From NCBI GenBank assembly GCA_004335835.1, contig RWJK01001388.1, positions 149,236 to 213,235 of the forward strand: DNA of 64,000 nucleotides, read 5' to 3'. A program made the translations under genes and the position numbers. Below, piece after piece: positions 1 through 10,957 of the stretch; position 1 is the first letter of the stretch, and the number at the start of each line of letters is the position of its first letter. The notes below the pieces were generated by a model. That model was not told the origin of the DNA and did not search any database. It saw nothing but the letters and a program-made list of their open reading frames with translations. The DNA comes from Scenedesmus sp. ARA3 (taxonomy: Eukaryota > Chlorophyta > Chlorophyceae > Sphaeropleales > Scenedesmaceae).

Positions 1-60
<60 letters not shown>
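1..60. repeat. (CTG)n microsatellite at window start
   Basis: Twenty uninterrupted CTG/GCT units form the 3' part of the intron before the first visible exon of beta-helix copy 1. Confidence 0.95.
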
Positions 61-82
61 AAATATTTGCAATATTCAACAG

Positions 83-1800
83 TGCACAACTGTGGCCAGG
101 CGGGCCTAGTCAGCGGCCTGGGCGGTGGCCAGATGAACAGCCCCTGGCTGCAGTACGACGCCTACGGCATAAAAGTGACAAGTAACGTCATTCGTGACGT
201 GTGGGGTGCCGGGCTGAGCGTGTTTGGCGGTTACTCCATCTTGCTGGCACACAACACGCTGCACAAGTAAGTTGTGTAGCAGTGACAGCTAAGTGGCAAT
301 GCAGTTGTCTTTCTCTGAACACAGCCACAGCAGTACCTTTCTCGGCTTCATGGTCGCTTGCTTTACTGTGATTCTAGCACTGTTTTATCATCTTCGTGCT
401 TGTTGTAAGCATTGTGCCCCGCACCTGACTGTCTGTGCGCCGTGTAGGGTTGGCAGCAGTTCTCACACAGTTGAGATAAAGACCAGCAGCTATCATTGCC
501 GTGCTACCTTGAACGTCCCCTCACACTGTGATGTCTGGTTTGATGCTGTTCGTTGCTGCAGGGTTGGCAGCAGGTCTCACACAGTTGAGATCAAGACCAG
601 CAGCCGCGGCTGCGGCTGGGGCAACGCCACCTGCGCCGCTGTGAATGCGATGGGTGAGTGGGAATGGCAACAATGCCACTGTCAGTGACAATGCTAACAA
701 TGACAAGCTATGTAAATAGAGGTGTATGCATCTTTCAAGTGAGGCTGCCACCAGCTGCTGGGAGCGTGTAAATCTTGCATGGCCCTGCACTGCTGCGGGC
801 GCATTTGTTGCTAGCCAGATCGCCACATGTATATGTGCATGCTATGGGCGATCAAGGCCTTATATGTTCGGCGAGACACGGCTATGCTCTGTGATGCAAT
901 GTCAGTCACAAAGCTTCACAAGCTGCTGCTGACACTGCTGCTATTGCAGGCGGCTGGGTGCCTCCAGTTTCCCCCAGCGCTGCACTTGCCGTGCCCAGCA
1001 GGGACGTCATGTTTGTGAACAACCTGATCGTGAACCCCAACAACGCTTCGGCAATGTGGGCACACTTCTCGGTGAGCTGGTGTGCTGCTTGCAGCACTGC
1101 CCTGGTGCAACATTTGCAAGAATCGCAAAGATTTGCTGCTTGCAGCACTGCCCTGGTGCAAGATTTGCAATAGTTGCCCTGGTGCAAGATTCGCACTTCT
1201 CGGTGAGCGTTTGCGCACTGCAGGACTGCAGCACTGCCCTGGTGCAAGATATGCGCAATTGGTGTACATTCAAGCCAAAATCAGGCCACCATGCCTAACC
1301 CCATCAGCGTCAGCCAGGGCCTGTTCATTAACAGGGCAACATGCCTGCAGGGTCCAAATGCACTGCTCTTTACCAATCACCAACTTGGCTAGCTCACGCA
1401 TCCACACTGCTGCCGCTGCTGCTGCTGCTGCTGCTGCTGCTTTTGCATTTCCATGTTGCAGACAAGCTCACCAATTGCCACGACCGCAGCCTACCCTGTC
1501 AGTATGCCTAACCCCATCAGTGTCAGCCAGGGCCTGGTCATCAAGGGCAACCTGTTTGTGAACTGGAAGCCAGACCCAAAATATGCGATGGGGTTGGGCC
1601 TGGATGCATGCGCGAAGACCGGGCTGCAATGCAACACACCTACGGTGAGTTGTTCGTGACTGCTGCTGTTCTGGTGTTTCTGGTGCTGCTGCTGCTGTTG
1701 CTGATGGGGTTGGGCCTGAATGCATGCGCTAAGACCGGGCTTCAGTGTGACGTACCTATGGTGAGTTATATGCTGGCTGCTGCTGTTCTGTTGCTTCTGG

Positions 1801-1851
<51 letters not shown>

Positions 1852-3916
1852 TGATGGGCTTGGGCCTTGATGCATGCGCTAAGACCGGGCTGCAATGTGA
1901 CGTACCTACGGTGAGCTGTGTGCTGGCTGCTGCTGCTGCTGCTGCAGATGCTGGCAGCAACAGCACATGGCAGCAATGAGTCGTGCAACAGCTGCTATTG
2001 CTTGCTTATCTGGCACATGATATCTCGCTGTCCGGTGGCGAAGGCCGCGACAGCTTCGTAGCCTTGCATGCACTGTTGTTGCCACTACAGCATGTGCAGC
2101 AGATGTCCTCCTACCAAATTTCACAGTCACTTAACTTGGCTGCCGCATCTGCTACTGCTTTTGCGCCGCAACGCAACCCCAACACCGCCCTGCTGCTGCT
2201 GCTGCTGCTGTGCAGGTGCTAGCAGAAAACCACTTCAATGTGCCAGGCCTGGCCATCACCTTCTCTGATCCTGACAGCCTCACCCTCACCGAGGACTCCA
2301 AGGCAGCGCTGGGCCTGGTGCCCTACAAGCCAGCAGCAGAGGCGGCCTTTGCAGCATGGGACACGCCACTGGCCACACCCCAGGGGCAGCTGGCCAATGC
2401 TGTGCCAGTGGATAGGCTCGGTACTGCCAGAGTAGCAAGCAACGACCTGCCAGGTATGTGCTGTTTGTGTTCTCTATAGTACGCCTGTTGGACGATGTCC
2501 TTCAGAAGCAGTCTGTTGGTTTTGCGTTGCGTGTGTGCAGGACATTGGCGGGTGCAGTTTGCGCGTGCAACCTACTGCGTGAAAGCACGTCACGCCAGCC
2601 CAAAACAAATGCAGGCCACGCCTGGCACGAACTGACATCTGATGAATCTCAACGTATCCCAGCAATGCTGTTCCAAGCACGCCGAAGCTGCGCATGTTAT
2701 TTACAGGCGCCTCATGCATCTGCTGGCCGTCTCCTGTTGCTGCAGGAGCCTACTATGACGCCGCATACACGCCCACCAAGTTCTGCTTTTCACCACCAGC
2801 CGCAAGCCTTGCCCCCAACAGCACCAATGGCTGGAGCGCCAGCTGCACAAAGTCAGCAGTTGGATCAAGCTGCACTGCCCCATGCGGCAGCAGGGCCACA
2901 GGCACAGACTACACAGCACGTTGCGACGACACAGACATGTGGACGATCCTGACTGGTAGCTGCGCAAGTGAGTGGGCTAGCCAGGATATGCTTTGCCAGC
3001 TGCTTTCGGAGCAGAACAGCAACTTCAATGCAGAGCCAACAGCAACTTGGTTGTTGCATTCATTGCAGGGATGATCACACACGCCTGCACACGCCGCCGC
3101 CGGGTGCCTGCCAAATGCATGCTTTGCGTTAGGCTTGCTGAACAGCAACCTGCAGAGTTATCAGTTAGCTGCACCCGAGCCTGGATGCGTTGGCACTGTC
3201 CCACTAGCAAGTCCTCCAACAGATGTACTGCCCTTCTCACAATATGTGTGCAGCCTTCATCACACTGCCTTGCCGATCACCTGCCTGCCTGCCCTGCCTG
3301 CCCTGCCTGCCTGTCACCTTTTCCTGCCTGCCTGTCACCTTTTCCTGCTGCAACACAGCCAAAGTGTGCTCGGGTCTGCCAGATGCCACAGCAGCACCTT
3401 ACAGCGCAGGCTTCAGCCAGAGCTGCGCTGGCTCGCTTATTGGCTCGCTCTGCAGTGCGCCCTGTGCGGCCGGCGCCACTGGGTTTGCCTACACTGCGCG
3501 CTGCGATGACACAGACACATGGACGGTGCTCAACGGCAGCTGTGGAGGTGAGAAGCACTACAGCACTACAGCAATACAGCTAGATGCAGTAGAGTCAAAT
3601 GCAGCAATATGACAGACACATGGGTGACGCTGAACGCCAGCTGCGGAGGTGAGGAGCAACACAGCAATGCAGTAGGATGCTGCTAAACACGGCAATACAA
3701 CACAGACACATGGGCGATGCTCAACGGCAGCAGCGGGGGAGAGGAGTGCAGGGTGTGCTGTGTGAGGGTGCTGCAGCTGCTGCTGCTGCTGCTGCTGCTG
3801 TGGTGTGAAAAGTGTAATGCATACCGTTTGGTGTGAACTCTGCCGAAGGATGCGAGTACTTACTGGTGCATGCGGCGTGTCAGCTGATGCCATTGCGCTC
3901 ATCGCCGGCATTGCAC

Positions 3917-3949
<33 letters not shown>

Positions 3950-4029
3950 TGCAAGCAGGCTTGCAACTGCCCCCGCTGCCGTCCTACCCCTGCCGCACTG
4001 AGGTCCCCACAGCACTGGCAAGCAAGTGA
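83..4029 (+). CDS. Secreted right-handed beta-helix protein, copy 1 (5' end outside window)
   Basis: Eight exons are visible: 83-266, 562-653, 950-1071, 1462-1644, 2216-2453, 2746-2967, 3359-3547 and 3959-4029. All junctions are GT-AG with matching phase, giving about 433 residues. The first exons carry short Asn/Val/Ile-rich repeats typical of parallel beta-helix coils (for example AYGIKVTSNVIRDVWGAGL and VNNLIVNPNN). They are followed by two Cys-rich modules of about 65-75 residues. Each module has a PCGSRATGTDYTARCDDTD-like core, resembling sushi-like modules of algal surface proteins. The C-terminus contains PPLPSYPC and stops at 4027-4029. The same exon order and phases recur in the two downstream paralogues. 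Family knowledge suggests an extracellular or cell-wall carbohydrate-binding or -cleaving protein; no catalytic residues could be assigned. Several exon ends are duplicated in its introns. The upstream exons lie before the window. Confidence 0.8.
448..490 (+). repeat. Partial copy of the 5' end of exon 562-653 with its own AG
   Basis: The sequence GGTTGGCAGCAG followed by TCTCACACAGTTGAGAT repeats the start of the real exon about 114 bp downstream. It is preceded by TAG, so an acceptor is present. It carries a TAA where the real exon has ATCAAG. Confidence 0.85.
1186..1330 (+). repeat. Fragments of two flanking exons in one intron of copy 1
   Basis: Bases 1186-1206 repeat the end of exon 950-1071 with its donor (CGCACTTCTCGGTGAGC). 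Bases about 1290-1328 repeat the middle of the next exon (ATGCCTAACCCCATCAG). Between 1081 and 1250 a short unit containing CACTGCCCTGGTGCAA recurs four times. Confidence 0.7.
1702..1915 (+). repeat. Two tandem copies of the 3' end of exon 1462-1644 with GTGAG donors
   Basis: Each copy encodes a GLGLxACAKTGLQCDVP-like stretch and ends in a GTGAG donor, after 1760 and after 1910. The true donor follows 1644. The copies are separated by CTG runs. The second and third are in frame with each other but not with the exon. Confidence 0.85.
1801..1854. repeat. (CTG)n tract between duplicated exon 3' ends
   Basis: About 17 CTG units separate the second and third partial copies of the 3' end of the exon 1462-1644. 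Confidence 0.9.
3608..3745 (+). repeat. Two partial copies of the 3' end of the second Cys-rich exon
   Basis: Both begin with ACAGACACATGGG and repeat the end of exon 3359-3547. The first copy keeps a GTGAG donor after 3648. In the second the donor has decayed to GGAGAGG. Confidence 0.85.
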
Positions 4030-4325
4030 GCCTGAGGGGTCTGCAGCAGCAGCAGCAGGAGCAGCAGCAGGAGCAGCGGGCGCCCGTTGTTCATCAATTA
4101 CTTGCGCCTTGCTGCATACAATGCATTATTGAAGAATAACGCCCTGTGCTGAGCAGCACTCAATGTGCCAGCTGCAGCTCCCTGAGGAAGCATGCAGCAG
4201 CAGCGGGCTGTGGCGTTTGTGTTGCTGCCAATATGCACAGGTTCGTACTCAACCATGATAAACTGCTGTGACGGCTTACAGACGTGTACTGCCTTGCTTC
4301 ATCTTGTGCAGCCTAAAATTGTGTG

Positions 4326-4367
<42 letters not shown>
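4030..4367 (+). other. Spacer between beta-helix copies 1 and 2, probable promoter and first intron of copy 2
   Basis: The stretch holds a GCA/GCAGGA run near 4041-4080 and an ATG at 4192 opening a short hydrophobic reading frame (MQQQRAVAFVLLPICTG) with a GT at 4241. That could be a signal-peptide exon, although its phase does not fit the next exon as modelled. A CTG run follows, leading into the acceptor before 4368. Nothing else is recognised. Confidence 0.3.
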
Positions 4368-4369
<2 letters not shown>

Positions 4370-4895
4370 CGCTGTGGGTTGATCCCGCTTACACCGGCAC
4401 TGTTGCAGTTGGCAACGCAACGCACCCCTTCAAGACCGTTGCTGCTGCTTGGGCTACCCTGCCCAAGGCTCCCCAGTGGCTCACTGCTGGTGTCACCATC
4501 AACCTGCAGCCAGTGAGTGCGGCTGGCTGCTGCTGCTGCTGCCATAATGTGTGCTGCTAGTCATTGGCATCTACAAGATGTAACGCCCACATGTCACTTG
4601 CACTATTACACAACCTGTGAGCCTGACATCCCTTTCTCATCTTGACTCCAGTTGCCAAGTCGTCCCTATCCTGTCCCAGAGCTGTCCGATGTCATCCTTC
4701 TCATGTAATTTTAAACGTCCCTAAGCTGCCCCTATCCTGTTCCTAGCCTGTGTCAAACGTCTCTATATACTGTCCCTTAGCTGTCCCTTAGCTGTCCTTG
4801 TCCTGTCCCTGTCATGCCATGCTTCTACCTGCTGCTGGGCTCACCAAATTTCTCTGCTGCATTCCAACAACTAACTCTGCTGCTGCTGCTGCTGC

Positions 4896-4940
<45 letters not shown>

Positions 4941-6207
4941 AGGGCATTGCCCTGGCTGGTTCCATGACGCTGTCCGGGGTTCAAGGCACACCCCTGGCAC
5001 CCCTCATCATCCAGAGGGACCCTGCTGCTGACTCATCACTACCACCCTCAGTGCTTGAAGTCATCTTTATGACTAATTGCAGCTACGTGTACTTCAATGG
5101 AGTCACTTTCCAGCCCAAGACAACAGCAGCAGCCAATGCAGTGCGCATCGCCAACAGGTACCGAGAAGCAGCCTAGCAGCCTTATCTATCAATAAGGTTT
5201 ATCAGGAAAGCCGGCCGTGTAGCAGTGGCATTGCAGTGGCATATATGTCCGCAATGCATGCCATTCTGAGCAGTCCTGCCACTAGGGCACAAGCCTCCTG
5301 GATTATGTTCAGAGGTGGGTGCGCTTTTGTGCTGACTTCTGTGTGTGGTCTGTTTTGTGCCGTTGCCGCCCTGCAGTGACTCCATCTACCTGCTGGGTGT
5401 GACTGTGGCCGCCATCTACAACACTGGCTACCCAGGCACTGCACAGGCACTGAAGGTGGGCAGCAGCGCAGCACAGTTGTCTTAGTCGTCAGGACCCGGT
5501 GGGTGCCTGAATTCGTCGTTATTTAGTGTGTGTAGAGTCGTGTGGGCAAGCTGTGACAGCTCTTGAGAGCAGCAGCGGTGGCAAGAGGCATGACCAAATC
5601 GGCGATGCCGCCATGTTGCGAGCTGGATCAGTCTTCTCCTCATGTTCCTTTCTCCTCCTGTCATGCGTGTGTTGTCATGTTGCATGTTGTAGGTTGCATT
5701 TGTCATGCATACTGCTGCGCAGGTACACGACTCCCCATCATACCTTGCCTGATCACACTGCGTGTGTGTTGCACCTGTTATGCATGCTGCTGCGCAGGTA
5801 CACAACTCCGGGGGCATCTACATTGAAGACAGCAAGGTGTATGGCCTATGCATGTGCTTGTCGAGTTACTTGTATCATGCACGTGTCATGGCTGCTGCTG
5901 CGCAGGTGCACAACTCCAGGGGCATCTACATCGAAGACAGCAAGGTGTACGGCTCATCTGTGCACTTGTCGACCTTACTTGTATCATGCATGTGTCATGG
6001 CTGCTGCTGCGCAGGTGCACAACTCCAGGGGAATCTACATTGAGGACAGTGAGGTGTACGGCTCATCTGCGGGCGGCTTTGCGCTGAACATCATCGCCGT
6101 GCAGTACGGGCATGTGGCCAGGTCCAAGGTGCACCACGCGGACTGGTGCTTCGGGCTCTCAGGTGAGCTACTGCTGCTGGTTGGGGTGGTGCTGCTGTTT
6201 GTTGGGG

Positions 6208-6244
<37 letters not shown>

Positions 6245-6492
6245 CCTGCTGCTGGTTCTGGTGCTGGTGTTGGTGGTCAATGTCCGATAGAATTGCGGTG
6301 CGCAAACCACCTGCTGGCCAAGCAAGCAAACCGTCGTGTTGCCAGTCTTACAAAGTGCACATGTTACATCGCTGAAAATGCATGTAGTCAAAGGTAATGC
6401 AGCAGGCAGGTGGCCCCGCTGGGACACCTACAGCTGCAATACTACAGGTCTGCCGCTGTGGACACTGTTACTGACGCCCAGATGATCTGCTA

Positions 6493-6526
<34 letters not shown>

Positions 6527-6824
6527 AGGCGGAACAGCATACTTCATTGTTGATGGCAACACAGGTGAGTTGGCAAATTGAAGTTCTTCACTTGTAAATT
6601 TGACCAACAGGATTGGACCTGTCCACCTGTCTGTACTGCAACCGTCTGGTGCCAATCTGTGCAGCACCTGTGTGCGTGCAGTACTTGCACCATCTGCGGT
6701 CTCTTTGTTGCATCACCCAGCCACGCTGCTTCACACCCTACAGTCCCTGCTGCATTCTGTTTGGCTTCAGTGCTTGCCTGCTGGCCAGATAGGTGCGTGG
6801 ACACCTCCCTCACTGCCTGCCTGC

Positions 6825-6859
<35 letters not shown>

Positions 6860-9505
6860 TCGGTTTATTGCTATTATGTGTGTGCAGTGCACACCTGCGG
6901 CCAAGCTGCCTTAGTCAGTGGGGGTGCCACTGACCCCTTCCAGATGAACAGCCCCTGGCAGCAGTACAGCGCCTACGGCATAAAAGTGACAAATAACGTC
7001 ATTCGTGACGTGTGGGGTGCTGGGCTGAGCGTGTTTGGCGGCTACTCCATCCTGCTGGCACACAACACGCTGCACAGGTGAGCTGGCAGGAGCAGTGAAA
7101 TACAGCATGACTGGTTCGCTGATACATGTAACACTCAAATGCTTGTATGCAGAGCAGTGCTGGCCCATGACAACAGCGTATGATGGTGGCATTGTTGCTG
7201 GGATTGAAGCGCATATAGTCACCCACTATGCAGAATCTAGGACTCATCATTGTGGTGAAGCAGCGCTTCTGCTGCATGCTCTGCTGGCTTGCTGCAGGGT
7301 TGGCAGCAGGTCTCACACAATCGAGATCCAATTCAGCAGCAGAGGCTGCTCCGGGACAGCAGCGGCATGTGCAGCGCTAAGCGCACAAGGTGGGTGGCGC
7401 CAGCTGCAGATGAAACGAGCATTTGGAACAGCATTTCAACACATGATCTGCATGCTGCAAGTCAGATGCCTGAACAGCAGCTACAGCAGCAAAGACGTGC
7501 CAGGTCAATGTCTGTTGTGCACTTCAGTGCTGGATGTGCCTCGTCACTAGCGTGTAACGCTTGCTTGTGATGTACTTATGCTTGTTTGGCGCCCCAACAA
7601 GTGACGCCAGCATGGTTGCTGCATGGCTGTCACCATGTCTGGTGGCATGCCTGTGCAGCTGTGCATGCTGTTGCTCCCCTGTGTCTGCTGTCGCTGTGAA
7701 GTACACTGCTTACATTCCCAATGATATAAATGAGCATTCTCTCTTGATTTGCAGGTGGCTGGTTGCCATCAGCGCCAGGCGCATCCATCAGCATCCCCTC
7801 AAGGGACGTGCAGGTCCTCAACAACATCATCGTCAACCCCAAGAACGAGTCGGCAAAGTGGGCACACTTTGCGGTGAGTCACACGCCTGCCTTGAGTTGC
7901 AGCAGATTTGCACGCATTCGTCTATAAAACACATCAGCGCACACGCAACGCTGCACAGCATCAGCTGCAGGATCTCACGTTATTTGCACTCTGCTTATAC
8001 CACTCACCAAACCGGCTGGCTTACACATCCGGGGTGCTGCTGCTGCTGCTGCCACTGCTGCTGCTTTCAATTGCCATGCTGCAGACAAGCGCATCAGTCA
8101 ACACAACCGGCCTCGCCGGCTACCCTCCCAGCATACCCAACCCTGTTACAATGTATCAGGGCCTTGTTGTGAAGGGCAATGTGTTTGTCAACTGGCACAG
8201 CGTGTATCCATATATGAACTTGGGTCTGGACCCGTGTTATAACACAGGTCTGCCTTGCGACAAACCCACGGTGCGTCCGTCATGTAACAGTTGTGTAACA
8301 GTTGTTGTGGAGTCTTAGATCTGGCACTGTGCTGCATCAATGCACCAAGTGCGACAGTCAAGTTCATGGTCTTGTGACATTGATTTGAAGCGACACACTC
8401 TGGTGAATAAGATGCAGGACTGGCACACAGATCTTCGCAGTTGGCAGCAGTGCGTTCATGTATGGCAGCTCATATGGCTGAACAGCACACAGTGCGTGCT
8501 GCATAGCATCTGACATGCTGCAGTGCATGCACACGTGCTCCATCGTGAGCCATGCACTGTACATGTTGCACATGCCTGCAGCCTCACCTTCACACCCTCA
8601 CACCCCGTATCGGCGCTGTCATGCCAGTTCACACTGCTGCTGCTGCTAACTCAAACCTGCTGTGCAGGTGCTTGCCGACAACCTGATCAACGTGCCTGGC
8701 CTCAGCCTCACCTTCACCGACCCTGAGTCACTGGTCCTCAGCGATGACTCCAAGGCAGCGCTGGGCCTGGTGCCCTACAAGCCAGCAGCAGAGGCGGCCT
8801 TTGCAGCATGGGACACGCCACTGGCCACACCACCGGGGCAGCTGGCCAATGCAGTGCTGTTTGATAAGAATGGAGTTGCGAGGAGCCCCGCTATCGACTT
8901 GCCTGGTGCGTGCCATTTTTGCTGCACTTTTGGGTGGCACACTGTGTGTATGTGTTGATATGTATGCCCACCGTAGTGAAATTGTGTTTGTAGGAGTTTC
9001 GATGATGGCAAACCCACTGTTGTTTGTACGTATCTGCACATGTGCATAGATAACCAAAAAGTAACCGCTGGCTTTCTGGCCACATTAATTCTGTCCGCAG
9101 GCGCATACTTTGACCCAGATTACAAGCCACCAAAGATCTGCAGCATCCCGCCCGATGCTGCCTGGGCAGCCAACAGCACCGCAGGATGGCCCAAGGAGTG
9201 TGGCAGGGCAGTGGTGGGCGCTGTGTGCACTGCCCCATGCGGCAGCAGGGCCACAGGGAGTGACTACACAGCACGCTGCGAAGACAGCGACACGTGGACA
9301 TTCCTTGGCGGCAGCTGCGCAAGTGAGATGATGAAGAAGCAGCAGCAACTGAACTGCAGTTTGCACTAAGCCTAGTCACAGTCCCAGTCGCAGCTTTTTG
9401 CAGGCAGGAGTAGAACAGTCACCCGGCTGCAGTTCCGTTGCCTCATCACCCACCAACAGCAGAGCGCCTGCCACAGCATACGCACTGCACTACACACTCA
9501 TGATG

Positions 9506-9562
<57 letters not shown>

Positions 9563-10207
9563 ACTGCAGCCAAGACCTGCGCCGCCCCTCCCAGCGCCTA
9601 CCTGGCTCCCAACAGCATTGGCTTTGATGCAAACTGCGTCAACACACTTGTCGGCAGCTCCTGCGCTGCGCTTTGCTCTGCAAACGCAACAGGCAGCACT
9701 TGGGTGGCGCGCTGCGATGACACCAACACCTGGAGCATTGTCAACGGCAGCTGCGAAGGTGCGGCGTGGTGCAAGCGGCAGTTGTTTGTGTGTGCAACCT
9801 GCTTGCAGCATGCATGCTGCTGCCTCATTGTGTGAAGCACAGCTGCAGGGCTGCTCAACATGCTCGACTAACGCCGACAACTTGACGCTGTGCCTGCCTA
9901 TGCACGCTTACAATGCTGTCATGCTAGCATGGAACTGGTTGTACAGCAGGTTTATGAAGACTGTTTCTTCCGCAAACATGCTGGAGATGGTTTGATCTGT
10001 GTGAAACACGCAGGTCCTTAGAGGCAGTGGAGCTTAGCAATGCTTAGCCTGCGGGTGTCAAAACTGTGCCTGCTGCTAACAAGATGGAATGGTTTGCACT
10101 GTGTTTACCACGCAGGTCCTCAGAGGCAGTGGAACCCTGCAACGCCTCCGCTGCCGTCCTACCCCTGCCCACGCACACAGGTGCCTTACAACCTCGCCCC
10201 AAGGTGA
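4368..10207 (+). CDS. Secreted right-handed beta-helix protein, copy 2 (nearly complete)
   Basis: Thirteen exons join in phase: 4368-4512, 4943-5157, 5377-5455, 6015-6162, 6529-6564, 6888-7077, 7298-7389, 7755-7873, 8085-8270, 8668-8905, 9101-9322, 9570-9758 and 10116-10207, for about 650 residues. The first visible exon reads RTLWVDPAYTGTVAVGN followed by HPFKT, the usual opening of secreted pectate-lyase-like beta-helix proteins. A run of beta-helix coils follows, then two six-Cys modules (roughly the last 170 residues) and a PPLPSYPC tail. The signal-peptide exon is not certain. A Met at 4192 starts a short hydrophobic stretch ending at a possible donor near 4241, but its phase does not match the exon at 4368. 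Long CTG runs lie directly upstream of several acceptors. The fourth exon has extra partial copies with acceptors upstream. The role is inferred as extracellular; the substrate is unknown. Confidence 0.85.
4878..4941. repeat. (CTG)n tract abutting a splice acceptor
   Basis: A CTG run with one CGG interruption ends in the CTGCAG acceptor of the exon starting at 4943. Confidence 0.9.
5723..5960 (+). repeat. Three upstream partial copies of the 5' end of exon 6015-6162
   Basis: Starts at 5723, 5798 and 5906 each follow a GCGCAG acceptor identical to that of the real exon at 6015. The copies at 5798 and 5906 reproduce VHNS, IYIEDSKVYG, then diverge into intron-like sequence. Their spacing is 108 and 109 bp. 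Confidence 0.9.
9508..9562. repeat. (CTG)n tract just upstream of a splice acceptor
   Basis: About 18 CTG units end seven bases before the exon starting at 9570 in beta-helix copy 2. Confidence 0.9.
10004..10035 (+). repeat. Upstream partial copy of the last exon start of beta-helix copy 2
   Basis: CACGCAGGTCCTTAGAGGC repeats the acceptor and start of the real exon at 10116 with one base changed. Confidence 0.8.
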
Positions 10208-10418
10208 GCATGACAGCAGCAGCAGCAGCACTAGCAGCAGTGTGCACTGGCATCCACTCACCAGGGGCAAGAGTCGTGTGTGAGTGTGCATGTTAGTGTG
10301 CATGCCGCCAGACACATATGCACAGCCTCTTGCCCATTTCAGGTCAACACAGTGCTGCTGCTGCTGCCGCTGCTGCCGCTGCTGCTGCCGCTGCTGCTGC
10401 CGCTGCCGCTGCTGCTGC

Positions 10419-10454
<36 letters not shown>

Positions 10455-10456
10455 AG
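10208..10456 (+). other. Spacer between beta-helix copies 2 and 3
   Basis: The spacer is only about 250 bp. An ATG at 10210 opens an Ala-rich hydrophobic stretch (MTAAAAALAAVCTG) that could be the signal-peptide start of copy 3, but no phase-compatible donor is convincing. The remainder is a mixed CTG/CCG repeat (about 10354-10453) leading directly into the acceptor of the first recognised exon. Confidence 0.3.
10354..10453. repeat. Mixed CTG/CCG triplet tract before copy 3
   Basis: A triplet run mixing CTG, CCG and TGC units abuts the acceptor at 10456. The copy-2 equivalent is a pure CTG run. Confidence 0.85.
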
Positions 10457-10916
10457 GACCATCTGGGTGGACCCGGCATACACCGGGGCTGTTGCTGTGG
10501 GCAACGCCAGCCACCCCTTCAAGACCTTTGCTGCTGCGTGGTTCAGCCTGGGCAAGGGGCTACTCAAGGCGGGCGTTGTCATGAACATCAAGCCAGTGAG
10601 TGTCATTTTCACAACTGTTGTTTGTGCCTCATTTTTGTCCCTGGGCATACTGTAACCACCTTAATAACTCTGCAATGCAGCAGCTGCGGGAGCAGAACAT
10701 TGACGGCTGCCACAGCTTTCAGACTCAGCCCACCCAAGGGGCTACTCAACGCGGTGTTTGTTATGAACATCAAGCCAGTGGTGCTTGGGTGACTTCTGTT
10801 TGTGTTCGAGAACCTTCCTGCCTTCTTGTCTTTTGCCTCTGCGCTGTGAACCACTCCCTCGGATTGTAGTAGTGCGCTCTTTGCTTACAGCAAGCCCCAT
10901 GCCATGGCACTGCGCA

Positions 10917-10957
<41 letters not shown>

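Noticed and set aside
1..9562. Poly-Leu, poly-Cys or poly-Ala open frames through the CTG runs of the beta-helix genes
   Set aside because: Comparison of the paralogues shows that these runs lie in introns and vary freely, while the flanking exons join in phase without them.
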